From OMOG01 sp041485845 (lineage in GTDB: Bacteria; Acidobacteriota; Terriglobia; Bryobacterales; Bryobacteraceae), in NCBI GenBank assembly GCA_041485845.1, contig JBGPKH010000352.1, positions 1-9,201 on the forward strand: 9,201 nucleotides of DNA. The letters are read 5' to 3'. A program made the translations under genes and the position numbers. Shown one piece after another: positions 1-8,007 of the stretch (the stretch's first letter is position 1; every line of letters begins with the position of its first letter). The notes beneath the pieces were generated by a model. It was not told the DNA's origin, made no database searches, and saw only the letters and a program-made list of their open reading frames with translations.

Positions 1-1
1 C

Positions 2-616
2 TTGGCTCGCGACAACCGCCTGCTGGGCGTGTTCCAGCTCGGCAACATTCCGCCGGCCCCGCGCGGCATGCCGCAGATCGAGGTCACCTTCGACATCGAC
101 GCCAACGGCATTCTCAACGTGACCGCCAAGGACCGCGGCACCAACAACGAGCAGAAGATTACCATCACGTCGTCTTCGGGCCTCTCCAAAGACGAGGTCG
201 ACAAGATGGCTCGGGACGCCGAATCGCATGCCGCCGACGACCGCAAGCAGCGCGATACCATCGAAGCCCGCAACCGCGCCGACGCCATGGTCTACAACGT
301 GGAAAAGACCTTGAAGGAGCATCGCGCCAAGGTCAGCGACGCGGAAGCCAAGGAGATCGAAGCCGCCATCGAAGAGACCAAGAAGGCCATGAATGAGAAC
401 GATCCCACCCGCACCAACGCCGCGGTCGATCGGCTGACGACGGCCAGCCACAAGCTGGCCGAAGCCATGTACAAAGCTTCTTCGCAGCCCGGCGCCGATG
501 GCGCAGGCGCTCCGCCTCCGCCCCGCGATGGCGGATCGCCGGGCGGCGATTCCGGCAAGAAAGACAAGGATAACGTCGTCGACGCCGAATTCGTCGACGT
601 AGACGACAAGAAGTAG
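2..616 (+). CDS. dnaK: DnaK (Hsp70) chaperone, C-terminal part, 5' truncated by window edge
   Basis: This is the carboxy-terminal ~204 residues of Hsp70, the ATP-driven cytosolic chaperone that works with DnaJ and GrpE. The visible part begins in the substrate-binding beta domain: the DNRLLGVFQL stretch, then IPPAPRGMPQIEVTFDIDANGI, a hallmark of DnaK, and AKDRGTNNEQKITI. From about residue 60 comes the helical lid (SGLSKDEVDKMARDAE onward). The end is a Gly/Pro-rich linker closing in DNVVDAEFVDVDDKK, the usual acidic DnaK tail. The TTG at the first codon is internal, since the nucleotide-binding domain must lie upstream of the window. The gene is followed after 34 bases by dnaJ on the same strand, so co-transcription is likely. 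Nothing suggests decay. Identity is certain; only the 5' part is missing. Confidence 0.97.
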   Translation: MARDNRLLGVFQLGNIPPAPRGMPQIEVTFDIDANGILNVTAKDRGTNNEQKITITSSSGLSKDEVDKMARDAESHAADDRKQRDTIEARNRADAMVYNVEKTLKEHRAKVSDAEAKEIEAAIEETKKAMNENDPTRTNAAVDRLTTASHKLAEAMYKASSQPGADGAGAPPPPRDGGSPGGDSGKKDKDNVVDAEFVDVDDKK

Positions 617-637
617 GACAGGCCTCCCGGCCTGTCC
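616..637 (+). other. Intercistronic hairpin between dnaK and dnaJ
   Basis: A perfect inverted repeat has 9-bp arms (GGACAGGCC at 616-624, GGCCTGTCC at 629-637) and a TCCC loop; its first base is the last base of the dnaK stop codon. No T-tract follows, so it is not a classical intrinsic terminator. It ends 13 bases before the dnaJ start and no Shine-Dalgarno sequence is visible there. It could limit read-through or translation of dnaJ, protect the dnaK mRNA 3' end, or be a copy of a dispersed intergenic palindrome. The structure is seen; the role is inference. Confidence 0.7.
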
Positions 638-650
638 CCGGCCCCTGCTT

Positions 651-1835
651 ATGTCCGCTCCCAAGCACGACTACTACGACACACTCGGGGTTCCGCGCAA
701 AGCTTCCGCGGACGACGTCCGCAAGTCCTATCGGAAGCTCGCGCGGAAATACCACCCCGATCTCAACCCCGGCGATAAGTCTGCCGAAGAGCGGTTCAAG
801 AACGTTCAGGAAGCCTACGATATTCTGAGCGATCCCAAAAAGCGCCAGATGTACGACCAGTACGGCTTCTATTCGGAAAGCGGCTTCCCCGGCGCCGGCG
901 GCCCTGGCGCCGGCCAGAGTCCCCATCCCGGCATGGATTTCAGCGGCTTCGATTTTTCGGATTTCATGCCGGGCGCGGGTGCGGGCAAAGCCGGTGGACG
1001 CCGCACCACCGAAACCGGCGGCGAATTTCGCGACATCTTTTCGCGGTTCTTCGAGACCCGCGGCGGCCCCAGTGCCCAGCCGGCCGAGCCGGAAAAGGGC
1101 GGCGACCTCGAGTACGTGATGGACATCGATTTCTGGCAGGCCATCAAGGGTACGCAAACGCGCCTCAATGTCACGCGCTATGAAATCTGCGACACCTGCC
1201 ACGGAACCGGTTCCATCGGTAGCGGCGAAGTCTCGTGTCCCCAGTGCCAGGGCTCCGGCAACGTGAGCCAGATGGCCGGGGCCATGAAGTTCAGCCTCCC
1301 TTGCCCAAAGTGCGGAGGCTCCGGCAGGCTGCGCAATGCCTGCCCGACCTGCGGCCACGATGGCCGCGTGACCCGCGCGGAAACCGTGGACGTCCGCATT
1401 CCGCCGGGCGCGCGCAACGGATCCCGCCTGCGCGTACCCGGAAAAGGCAATGCCGGCACCATGGGCGCGCCTCCCGGCGATCTCTACATCACCACCCGCG
1501 TGGAGGAGCATCCGTTCTTCCGGCGCGAGAGCGACGACATCGAAATTAAGGTTCCGGTCGCCGTGTGGGAGGCGGCGCTCGGCTCCAAGATCGAAGTGCC
1601 CACCATCGACGGCCGCACTTTGCTGAAAATACCGCAGGGAACGAAAAACGGTCAGCGTTTCCGCCTGCGCGAAAAGGGAGTCCTCAATTTGCGCACTAAC
1701 CAGCGGGGCGATCAGATTGTGGAGGTGGCCATCGAGGCTCCCGAACCGCGCGACGAGCGCACCCGGGAAATCCTCCGTGAGCTCGGCAAGCTCCATCCCG
1801 AGGACCCCCGCCAGCAGATGTGGTCGAAGGTTTGA
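651..1835 (+). CDS. dnaJ: DnaJ (Hsp40) co-chaperone, type I
   Basis: DnaJ delivers unfolded clients to DnaK and stimulates its ATPase. The 394-residue protein has the full type I layout: a J domain (about residues 6-72) with the catalytic HPD motif at 35-37; a Gly/Phe-rich linker (about 73-115, with GFDFSDFMPG); a zinc-binding cysteine-rich region with four CxxC motifs at 180-183, 196-199, 218-221 and 231-234; and two C-terminal beta domains with the PPG, GDLYI and HPFFRRES blocks. The first three zinc motifs fit CxxCxGxG (CDTCHGTG, CPQCQGSG, CPKCGGSG), while the last is CPTCGHDG, with His where Gly is usual. The ATG at 651 is chosen because the J domain begins right after it; no good ribosome-binding site precedes it. 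It lies between dnaK and hspR, so the same heat-shock transcript is likely. Confidence 0.96.
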   Translation: MSAPKHDYYDTLGVPRKASADDVRKSYRKLARKYHPDLNPGDKSAEERFKNVQEAYDILSDPKKRQMYDQYGFYSESGFPGAGGPGAGQSPHPGMDFSGFDFSDFMPGAGAGKAGGRRTTETGGEFRDIFSRFFETRGGPSAQPAEPEKGGDLEYVMDIDFWQAIKGTQTRLNVTRYEICDTCHGTGSIGSGEVSCPQCQGSGNVSQMAGAMKFSLPCPKCGGSGRLRNACPTCGHDGRVTRAETVDVRIPPGARNGSRLRVPGKGNAGTMGAPPGDLYITTRVEEHPFFRRESDDIEIKVPVAVWEAALGSKIEVPTIDGRTLLKIPQGTKNGQRFRLREKGVLNLRTNQRGDQIVEVAIEAPEPRDERTREILRELGKLHPEDPRQQMWSKV

Positions 1836-1836
1836 C

Positions 1837-2250
<414 letters not shown>

Positions 2251-2374
2251 ACCCGCGCCGGAATGCCACCCCGGCAATACTGGCTATAACCGGATTCCTA
2301 TTGCGTGCGTCACAATAAATGACAGGTGTCGCTCGCCAAGCGCGAGTCCAGAAGCTTTCCTTCTCCCTGTCTTC

Positions 2375-2416
2375 GGCTCCGGAAACGCGGCGTGTCGGGC
2401 CCCGCGTTCCGGAGCC
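2375..2416 (+). terminator. Long GC-rich hairpin after the dnaK-dnaJ-hspR operon
   Basis: The arms 2375-2384 (GGCTCCGGAA) and 2407-2416 (TTCCGGAGCC) pair perfectly. After one bulged A at 2385, five more pairs form (CGCGG 2386-2390 with CCGCG 2402-2406), leaving an 11-base loop. This gives a 15-bp stem. No U-tract follows, but the place between hspR and the next gene fits transcription termination or mRNA 3'-end protection. It ends 42 bases before the ABC-F start. The rest of the 208-base gap (2251-2458) holds no supported gene. Confidence 0.6.
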
Positions 2417-2418
2417 AG

Positions 2419-2448
2419 TTCACCGTCAGTCCCGCGCTAAAATATACC
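2419..2448 (+). promoter_or_regulatory. Candidate promoter of the ABC-F gene
   Basis: TTCACC (2419-2424) and TATACC (2443-2448), 18 bases apart, are each 4/6 matches to the sigma-70 boxes; TAAAAT at 2438-2443 is a rival -10. The A+T-rich patch stands out in a GC-rich region directly after the operon hairpin. Either -10 would start transcription only about 4-10 bases before the ATG at 2459, and no Shine-Dalgarno sequence is present, so the message may be leaderless or nearly so. Weak evidence by eye. Confidence 0.3.
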
Positions 2449-2458
2449 TTTACTCCCA

Positions 2459-4387
<1,929 letters not shown>

Positions 4388-4395
4388 GGCTGTAG

Positions 4396-4423
4396 GACAG
4401 ACGATCGGTTTTTGTCGTCTGTC
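4396..4423. terminator. Hairpin between convergent genes, probable bidirectional terminator
   Basis: Perfect 9-bp arms, GACAGACGA (4396-4404) and TCGTCTGTC (4415-4423), flank a 10-base loop. It starts 8 bases after the ABC-F stop and lies 26 bases past the end of the convergent zinc-ribbon gene. Neither strand shows a proper U-tract after the stem (the T-run is in the loop), so termination efficiency is uncertain, but the location between two converging genes is typical. Confidence 0.6.
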
Positions 4424-4449
4424 ACCCGTCGGCTTTCACCCGCCGCCCT

Positions 4450-4674
4450 CTACTCTTGGGCGGGCATCTGCTGTTCGATCTCGCGCCAAGCGCTGATCTT
4501 GAGACGGCGGCAGACCCAGCAAAGCGGTTCGCTCACGCCCGTGGCGGTTCCCGCGCCGCAGACCGAGCACACCGGGGCCTTCTTCAAGCCGTCCGGCGAA
4601 ATCGACCGTTTCGCCTGCTCCAGGATCTCCGGCGAAATCACCGGGTCTGGTTTCGGTTGTGCCTTTCGTCTCAT
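4450..4674 (-). CDS. Small zinc-ribbon protein, 74 aa
   Basis: A small predicted cytosolic protein of unknown function. Residues 1-30 are basic and helical (MRRKAQPKPD, then SPEILEQAKRSISPDG), followed by two CxxC knuckles, CSVC (36-39) and CWVC (52-55), 12 residues apart, which should bind one zinc ion. The end (KISAWREIEQQMPAQE) is helical. The ATG at 4674 is preferred over a longer in-frame start at 4725 because GAGGGA sits five bases before it. The gene converges on the ABC-F gene and lies 78 bases beyond a second small zinc-ribbon gene on the same strand. I do not recognise a named family. Rubredoxin- or DksA-like proteins are possible relatives by cysteine pattern only. Confidence 0.7.
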   Translation of the reverse strand: MRRKAQPKPDPVISPEILEQAKRSISPDGLKKAPVCSVCGAGTATGVSEPLCWVCRRLKISAWREIEQQMPAQE

Positions 4675-4696
4675 ACTTTCCCTCAGCCCTGGTTTC

Positions 4697-4725
4697 ACTA
4701 TGGCAGAAACCGGTATCCCGCACAA
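4697..4725 (-). promoter_or_regulatory. Candidate promoter of the 74-aa zinc-ribbon gene
   Basis: On the minus strand, TTGTGC (4725-4720) and CATAGT (4702-4697) are separated by exactly 17 bases, matching the sigma-70 boxes at 3/6 and 4/6. It sits just upstream of a good ribosome-binding site. Found by eye and weak. Confidence 0.25.
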
Positions 4726-4752
4726 CTACCCCGATCGGGTCTGCGTACTAGT

Positions 4753-4935
4753 CTAGGCGGCTTCCGGTATCTGCACAACTACTGCAACATCCAGGGAAGA
4801 CCCGCAGCGGGGGCATTTCTGGCCCGCCGCTACGCGTGGATACTTCCCTCTTAAATCGATGTCCGCCGGCACCGTATGGGTGCAAATCGGACAGTGTGCT
4901 TGTCCCTTGGTGTGATTCTCAACGAGTGCTCTCAT
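4753..4935 (-). CDS. Small zinc-ribbon protein, 60 aa
   Basis: A 60-residue protein with two treble-clef/zinc-ribbon knuckles, HCPIC (CxxC at 15-18) and KCPRCGSS (CxxC at 41-44), and a hydrophobic beta-strand end (DVAVVVQIPEAA). The first part, MRALVENHTKGQAH, is polar. The ATG at 4935 has TGAGG about ten bases upstream. Such proteins bind nucleic acid or another protein; no function can be given from sequence. It is divergent from the DUF3467 gene (117-base gap, 4936-5052) and precedes the second zinc-ribbon gene on the same strand, so the two could be one transcript. Confidence 0.65.
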   Translation of the reverse strand: MRALVENHTKGQAHCPICTHTVPADIDLRGKYPRVAAGQKCPRCGSSLDVAVVVQIPEAA

Positions 4936-4978
4936 GGCGTTTGCCTCACTTCATCCGACGCAAAATCTACCGCGCGGG

Positions 4979-5007
4979 TTGTACCAAATTCGTAAATATT
5001 CTTAAAT
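4979..5007 (+). promoter_or_regulatory. Candidate promoter of the DUF3467-glycosyltransferase pair
   Basis: TTGTAC (4979-4984) and TTAAAT (5002-5007), 17 bases apart, lie in the A+T-rich patch of the divergent intergenic region. Box matches are 3/6 and 4/6. The purine-rich AGGAGAGGAAACC (about 5012-5024) is too far from the ATG at 5053 to be its ribosome-binding site. Weak call. Confidence 0.22.
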
Positions 5008-5052
5008 CTTCAGGAGAGGAAACCACCCCTCTCACCTGCTACGCTGAAAGCT

Positions 5053-5346
5053 ATGATGCAGCAGCCGGCTCCCAAGATCCAGTTGATCAACACCCCCGAC
5101 TACCGCGAGACCTATGCCAACAGCGTCCAGGTACGGGTGAATCTCTGGGATTTTTTCCTTCTCTTCGGCCGGGTAAACCAGACCGCCCCGGACAACGTGG
5201 CGATCCACAACTTCCAGGGTGTCTACCTCAGCCCGCAGCAGGCCAAAGCGCTGCTCAACGTGCTCCAGCAGAACGTGAGCCAGTACGAAGCGGCTTTCGG
5301 GGAAATCAAGCTGGAGCCGCAGAACCAAAGCGGAATCGTACAGTAG
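5053..5346 (+). CDS. DUF3467 family protein, 97 aa
   Basis: A short single-domain protein matching DUF3467 by its conserved blocks: ETYANSVQVRVNLWDFFLLFGR (about 14-36), a variable turn, VAIHNFQGVYLSPQQAKALLNVLQQN (about 46-73) and YEAAFGEI (about 76-83). The family is widespread in bacteria, of unknown function, without catalytic residues or membrane segments. Two ATG codons lie in tandem (5053 and 5056); either could be used, and no strong ribosome-binding site is seen. The glycosyltransferase gene starts seven bases after the stop, so the two are probably co-transcribed. Family assignment is from recall of the motif. Confidence 0.82.
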   Translation: MMQQPAPKIQLINTPDYRETYANSVQVRVNLWDFFLLFGRVNQTAPDNVAIHNFQGVYLSPQQAKALLNVLQQNVSQYEAAFGEIKLEPQNQSGIVQ

Positions 5347-5353
5347 CTGCGTT

Positions 5354-6835
5354 ATGGTACCGGCTGCCGGAGAGAGCCGCCGCCCGATTCGGCCGGCCGC
5401 CTGCGCGGTCTTCTTCCTCCTCTTTGCGATCGTCGTTTTCTCGAGCCACCTGCCGTTCGCAGGGCTTCCTTACTACTGGGATGAGTTGGGCCAATTTGTT
5501 CCGGCGGCGCTGGACATCTTCCGCGATGGCGCCTGGATCCCCCATTCCACCGTGCCCAACATACACCCGCCCGCCGTGATGGGATATCTGGCGGCGGTCT
5601 GGAGCCTGTTCGGTTACCAGCCCGCCTCCACGCGCTGCGCCATGCTGCTGCTGGCGTCAGGCGCCTTGCTGGCGGCCTTTCTGCTGGCCATCGAGCTCCT
5701 GCGGGAAGTGCGCGGCATGCCTGCGGTCCTGGCCGCCGCGCTGCTGTGCGTGTCGCCGGTCTTCTTCGCCCAGTCGATGATGGCGCAACTCGACGCGCCC
5801 GCCATGTTGTTTACCACGCTCGCCCTGCTCTTCTTCCTGCAGGATCGCATTCGCCTGTCGGCCGCGGTCTGCGTGGTATTGGTGCTGGTGAAGGAGACCG
5901 GACTCGTCGTGCCGCTCGTCTGTGCGCTCTGGCTGGCGCACGAACGGCGTTGGCGCGCGGCCGCGCTTTACCTGGTGCCGCTGTTGGCGCTGGCGGCCTG
6001 GGTCTTGGCGTTAGCGCGACACACCGGGCACTGGACGGGCAATGCCGATTTCGCTCGCTACAACCTGTACGAGCCCCTTCACCCGGTCCGGGTTCTGGTC
6101 ACACTTCTGCGGCGTCTCGGCTTCCTCCTGGTTGCCGATTTTCACTGGATCGGCGCCGCGGCCATCGTGGTTGCCTGGCGCAAGAGCCGGATCTTCCGAA
6201 GCCGCTCCTGGCGGGTGGGCGGGTCGGTGGTAGCGGCACACGTGGTCCTGTTCACGCTGCTCGGCGGAGCGGTGTTGGAACGCTACCTTCTGCCCGCCAT
6301 GCCGATCGTCTACGCCGCCATGGCCGCTGCCCTCTGGCAACTCGGCCGCGCGTGGAAGCTGGCCGGTTCCGTGGCGCTGCTGGCCGGACTGGCGGCCTGC
6401 ATTCTCATCAATCCTCCTTACCCCTTCGCCCTGGAGAACAACCTGGCGTTCACGGATTACCTCAAGCTGCACGCGCTGGCTGGTGAATACTTGGAAAGCC
6501 GGTATCCCGGCGCCCGCGTCGATACACTCTGGCCGATGTCCGCCGAGCTCTCGCGCCCGGAGTTCGGTTTCGTAGACCGCGCCAGGGCGGTCCGGCTGCT
6601 GCCCGATCTGGCGCCGAAAACCCTGCAATCGATCGAGTGGAACGGAGTGCAGGTGCTGGCGGCGTTCTCGCGCGACCCACCGTTCCCTCGCTTTTGGCTG
6701 CGGCTCTTTGCGCATCTCCCGGGGGTCACCCGCGAAGAGGTCCGTGTGCAGGTGCCGTTTCCACCGGCGGCGCAATTCGAGCGCCACGGCCAGTGGGTCG
6801 ATATCTACGTGAATCGCCAAACCAAGTCACAATAG
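5354..6835 (+). CDS. GT-C fold membrane glycosyltransferase (PMT/GT39-like)
   Basis: A 493-residue multi-pass inner-membrane protein. Glycosyltransferases of this type move sugars from a polyprenyl-phosphate carrier to lipid, polysaccharide or protein on the periplasmic side. The first hydrophobic segment is about residues 15-35. It is followed by the first periplasmic loop with YYWDEL (Asp43-Glu44), the expected metal/catalytic acidic pair, and NIHPPA (69-74). Further hydrophobic stretches occur at about 95-115, 123-140, 148-162, 168-193, 203-222, 253-273, 290-308, 312-329 and 337-352. ERYLLPAMPIVY (309-320) is a family motif. Residues after about 360 form a soluble tail with LESRYPGARVDTLWPMSAELSRPEFGFV. 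The acceptor cannot be told. It starts seven bases after the DUF3467 stop and precedes the broken Rpn gene by eight bases. It appears intact. Confidence 0.87.
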   Translation: MVPAAGESRRPIRPAACAVFFLLFAIVVFSSHLPFAGLPYYWDELGQFVPAALDIFRDGAWIPHSTVPNIHPPAVMGYLAAVWSLFGYQPASTRCAMLLLASGALLAAFLLAIELLREVRGMPAVLAAALLCVSPVFFAQSMMAQLDAPAMLFTTLALLFFLQDRIRLSAAVCVVLVLVKETGLVVPLVCALWLAHERRWRAAALYLVPLLALAAWVLALARHTGHWTGNADFARYNLYEPLHPVRVLVTLLRRLGFLLVADFHWIGAAAIVVAWRKSRIFRSRSWRVGGSVVAAHVVLFTLLGGAVLERYLLPAMPIVYAAMAAALWQLGRAWKLAGSVALLAGLAACILINPPYPFALENNLAFTDYLKLHALAGEYLESRYPGARVDTLWPMSAELSRPEFGFVDRARAVRLLPDLAPKTLQSIEWNGVQVLAAFSRDPPFPRFWLRLFAHLPGVTREEVRVQVPFPPAAQFERHGQWVDIYVNRQTKSQ

Positions 6836-6843
6836 AGAGATCC

Positions 6844-7645
6844 ATGCGGGAATACGACGTCACCTTGAAACTCCTGCTGCGAGGGCCCGCGAAGCTCACC
6901 CTCCGCGAATTGACCGGGGGCGCGGTCGAGAAGTGGCTGGATGTGGAACTGCCCAAGGGTGCAAAACCAGAGGGCCGACCTCCTCGGAGAAATCGCCGGC
7001 GGAGGCCTCGTCCACCTGGAGCTGCAGAGCGCCAACGATCCGGCGATGCCGCTGCGCATGGCCGAATACTGCCCGGGAGTGTTTCGCCTGTTCGGCCAGT
7101 TCCCGCGCCAGGTATTGCTCTATGTCGGCGAGCCGCCGCTTCAGATGGCGGGCGAGCTCCGCGGCCCCGATGTGTCGTTCCGGTACCGCGTCATCGACAT
7201 CCGCGATCTGGACGGCGACCGCCTCCTGGAGAGCGCCGAAGTCGGGGATAATGTAATTGCGATCCTCGCGCGGTTGCGGGACCATAGGGAGGCGGTCCGG
7301 AGGATTGTGGAGCGGGTGTCGGGTCTGGCGGCGGACGAGCGGGCTACCGCCATGCAACAGTTGCTGATCCTGGCCGGGCTTCGGCACCTGGAATCCAACG
7401 TCGAAGAGGAGGCGCGAAAGATGCCAATTTTCATCGATATTATGGAAAACAAGGTCCTGGGGCGCGAGTATAAGAGGGGCTTGCAGGAAGGCGAACTGAG
7501 AGTCCTGCGGCGGCTGATCGAGAAGCGTTTCGGCGCGATCCCGGATTGGGCCGAGGAACGGCTGGCCTCCCGATCGGCGGCCGATCTGGAAGCTCTCTTG
7601 GACCGTGTGCTGGACGCTCCCAGTCTCGAAGACCTCCTCCAGTAG
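6844..7645 (+). pseudogene. Rpn-family recombination-promoting nuclease (DUF4351 tail), frameshifted
   Basis: The first 38 codons (MREYDVTLKLLLRGPAKLTL to DVELPK) are in one frame. The rest, from VQNQRADLLGE to the stop at 7643-7645, is in the +1 frame. Reading AAGGTG instead of AAGGGTG at 6955-6960 joins the two into a 266-residue protein. The restored product has the PD-(D/E)XK pattern of Rpn/YhgA-like nucleases: Asp45 (RADLL) and Glu59-x-Gln61 (LELQS). A helical middle (MADERATAMQQLL-type region) and a C-terminal DUF4351-like end (FGAIPDWAEERLASRSAADLEALLDRVL) follow. Rpn proteins are linked with RecA-independent recombination and are often multi-copy and decaying. The second part alone could start at the internal ATG 6941 (234 aa), but the first few residues then belong to the wrong frame and the fold lacks its N-terminal strand. 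A sequencing or assembly error is the main alternative. Confidence 0.85.
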
Positions 7646-7697
7646 CGCATCACACCCGGCGCCTCACGGCCGGCGTTCAGTTGACGTTTTCGTTAAG

Positions 7698-7963
7698 TTA
7701 AGGATGCAGCCGCATCGACAATTCCTGCCGAACGACACGCGGCAACAGGATTCGCGCCGCCTGGCGATCAGTCGATGCTTCGTCCACATCGTATTTCTCA
7801 CCCATGATGATTTGAAACCAGCGCTCACGGTCTCGGACAACGCGGAACATCTTCTCGTCTTGTGTCGCCGCTACGTAAGCGCTACGTAAGGCAGGTACAG
7901 GTGAATCGACCTCTGGGTGCGTTCCGCCTTACTGCCGATCCGGTCCACCCTGCCGGAGCGCTA
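7698..7963 (-). pseudogene. C-terminal relic of an SF2/SNF2-type helicase
   Basis: Read on the minus strand from 7960, one frame gives RSGRVDRIGSKAERTQ then RSIHLYLPYVALT and stops at 7871-7873. The next frame gives YVAATQDEKMFRVVRDRERW and runs to the stop at 7698-7700. Removing one copy of an 11-bp tandem repeat joins them as LPYVAATQDEKMFRVV. The start of the relic fits helicase motif VI (QxxGRxxR) as Q-RSGRVDR if the TAG at 7963-7961 was once CAG. The downstream LYLP, DEKMFRVVRDRERWF block resembles the tail of SNF2-like helicases, including those found in phage-defence systems. The restored stretch is about 84 residues; motifs I-V are absent. The next codons upstream (MAHNGKDLC in the same frame) may be a second helicase fragment after an internal deletion. 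An ORF of 50 aa from the ATG at 7850 is probably not a gene of its own. Family from motif recall. Confidence 0.65.
7869..7890. repeat. Exact 11-bp tandem duplication (CGCTACGTAAG x2)
   Basis: Two perfect adjoining copies of CGCTACGTAAG, at 7869-7879 and 7880-7890. Because 11 is not a multiple of three, the repeat shifts the frame of the minus-strand helicase relic. Collapsing it to one copy restores continuous reading across the point. This is the size and form expected of replication slippage. Confidence 0.9.
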
Positions 7964-7973
7964 GCAGAGGTCC

Positions 7974-8002
7974 TTGCCATTATGTGCCATTTTTGGCACA
8001 AT
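7974..8002 (+). promoter_or_regulatory. Candidate promoter of the toxin-antitoxin pair
   Basis: TTGCCA (7974-7979; 5/6 to the -35 consensus) and CACAAT (7997-8002; 4/6 to the -10) are exactly 17 bases apart. Transcription would begin near 8008-8010, at or beside the TTG start codon of the toxin, implying a leaderless or nearly leaderless message. The palindrome at 7983-8000 fills the spacer and touches the -10. Confidence 0.4.
7983..8000. promoter_or_regulatory. Palindromic operator, probable antitoxin binding site
   Basis: TGTGCCA (7983-7989) and TGGCACA (7994-8000) form a perfect inverted repeat around TTTT. It lies eight bases before the toxin start and between the candidate -35 and -10, the usual place for autorepression of a toxin-antitoxin operon by the XRE antitoxin dimer. 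Site seen; binding inferred. Confidence 0.6.
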
Positions 8003-8007
8003 GAAGA

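Noticed and set aside
4412..4854. Plus-strand open frames opposite the zinc-ribbon genes
   Set aside because: The minus-strand frames have paired CxxC motifs and ribosome-binding sites; the plus frames are basic, low-information sequence.
6941..6960. Programmed ribosomal frameshift in the Rpn gene
   Set aside because: There is no slippery heptamer, only a GGG run, and I found no clear downstream stimulatory structure; a mutation or sequence error is simpler.
7698..7850. 50-aa minus-strand gene of its own (MFRVVRDRERW...)
   Set aside because: It has no ribosome-binding site, and its sequence continues upstream into the helicase relic once the 11-bp duplication is removed, so it is better read as a gene fragment.
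7605..7889. 94-codon plus-strand open frame after the Rpn gene
   Set aside because: It overlaps the 3' end of the Rpn gene in another frame and is antisense to the helicase relic; no recognisable motif.
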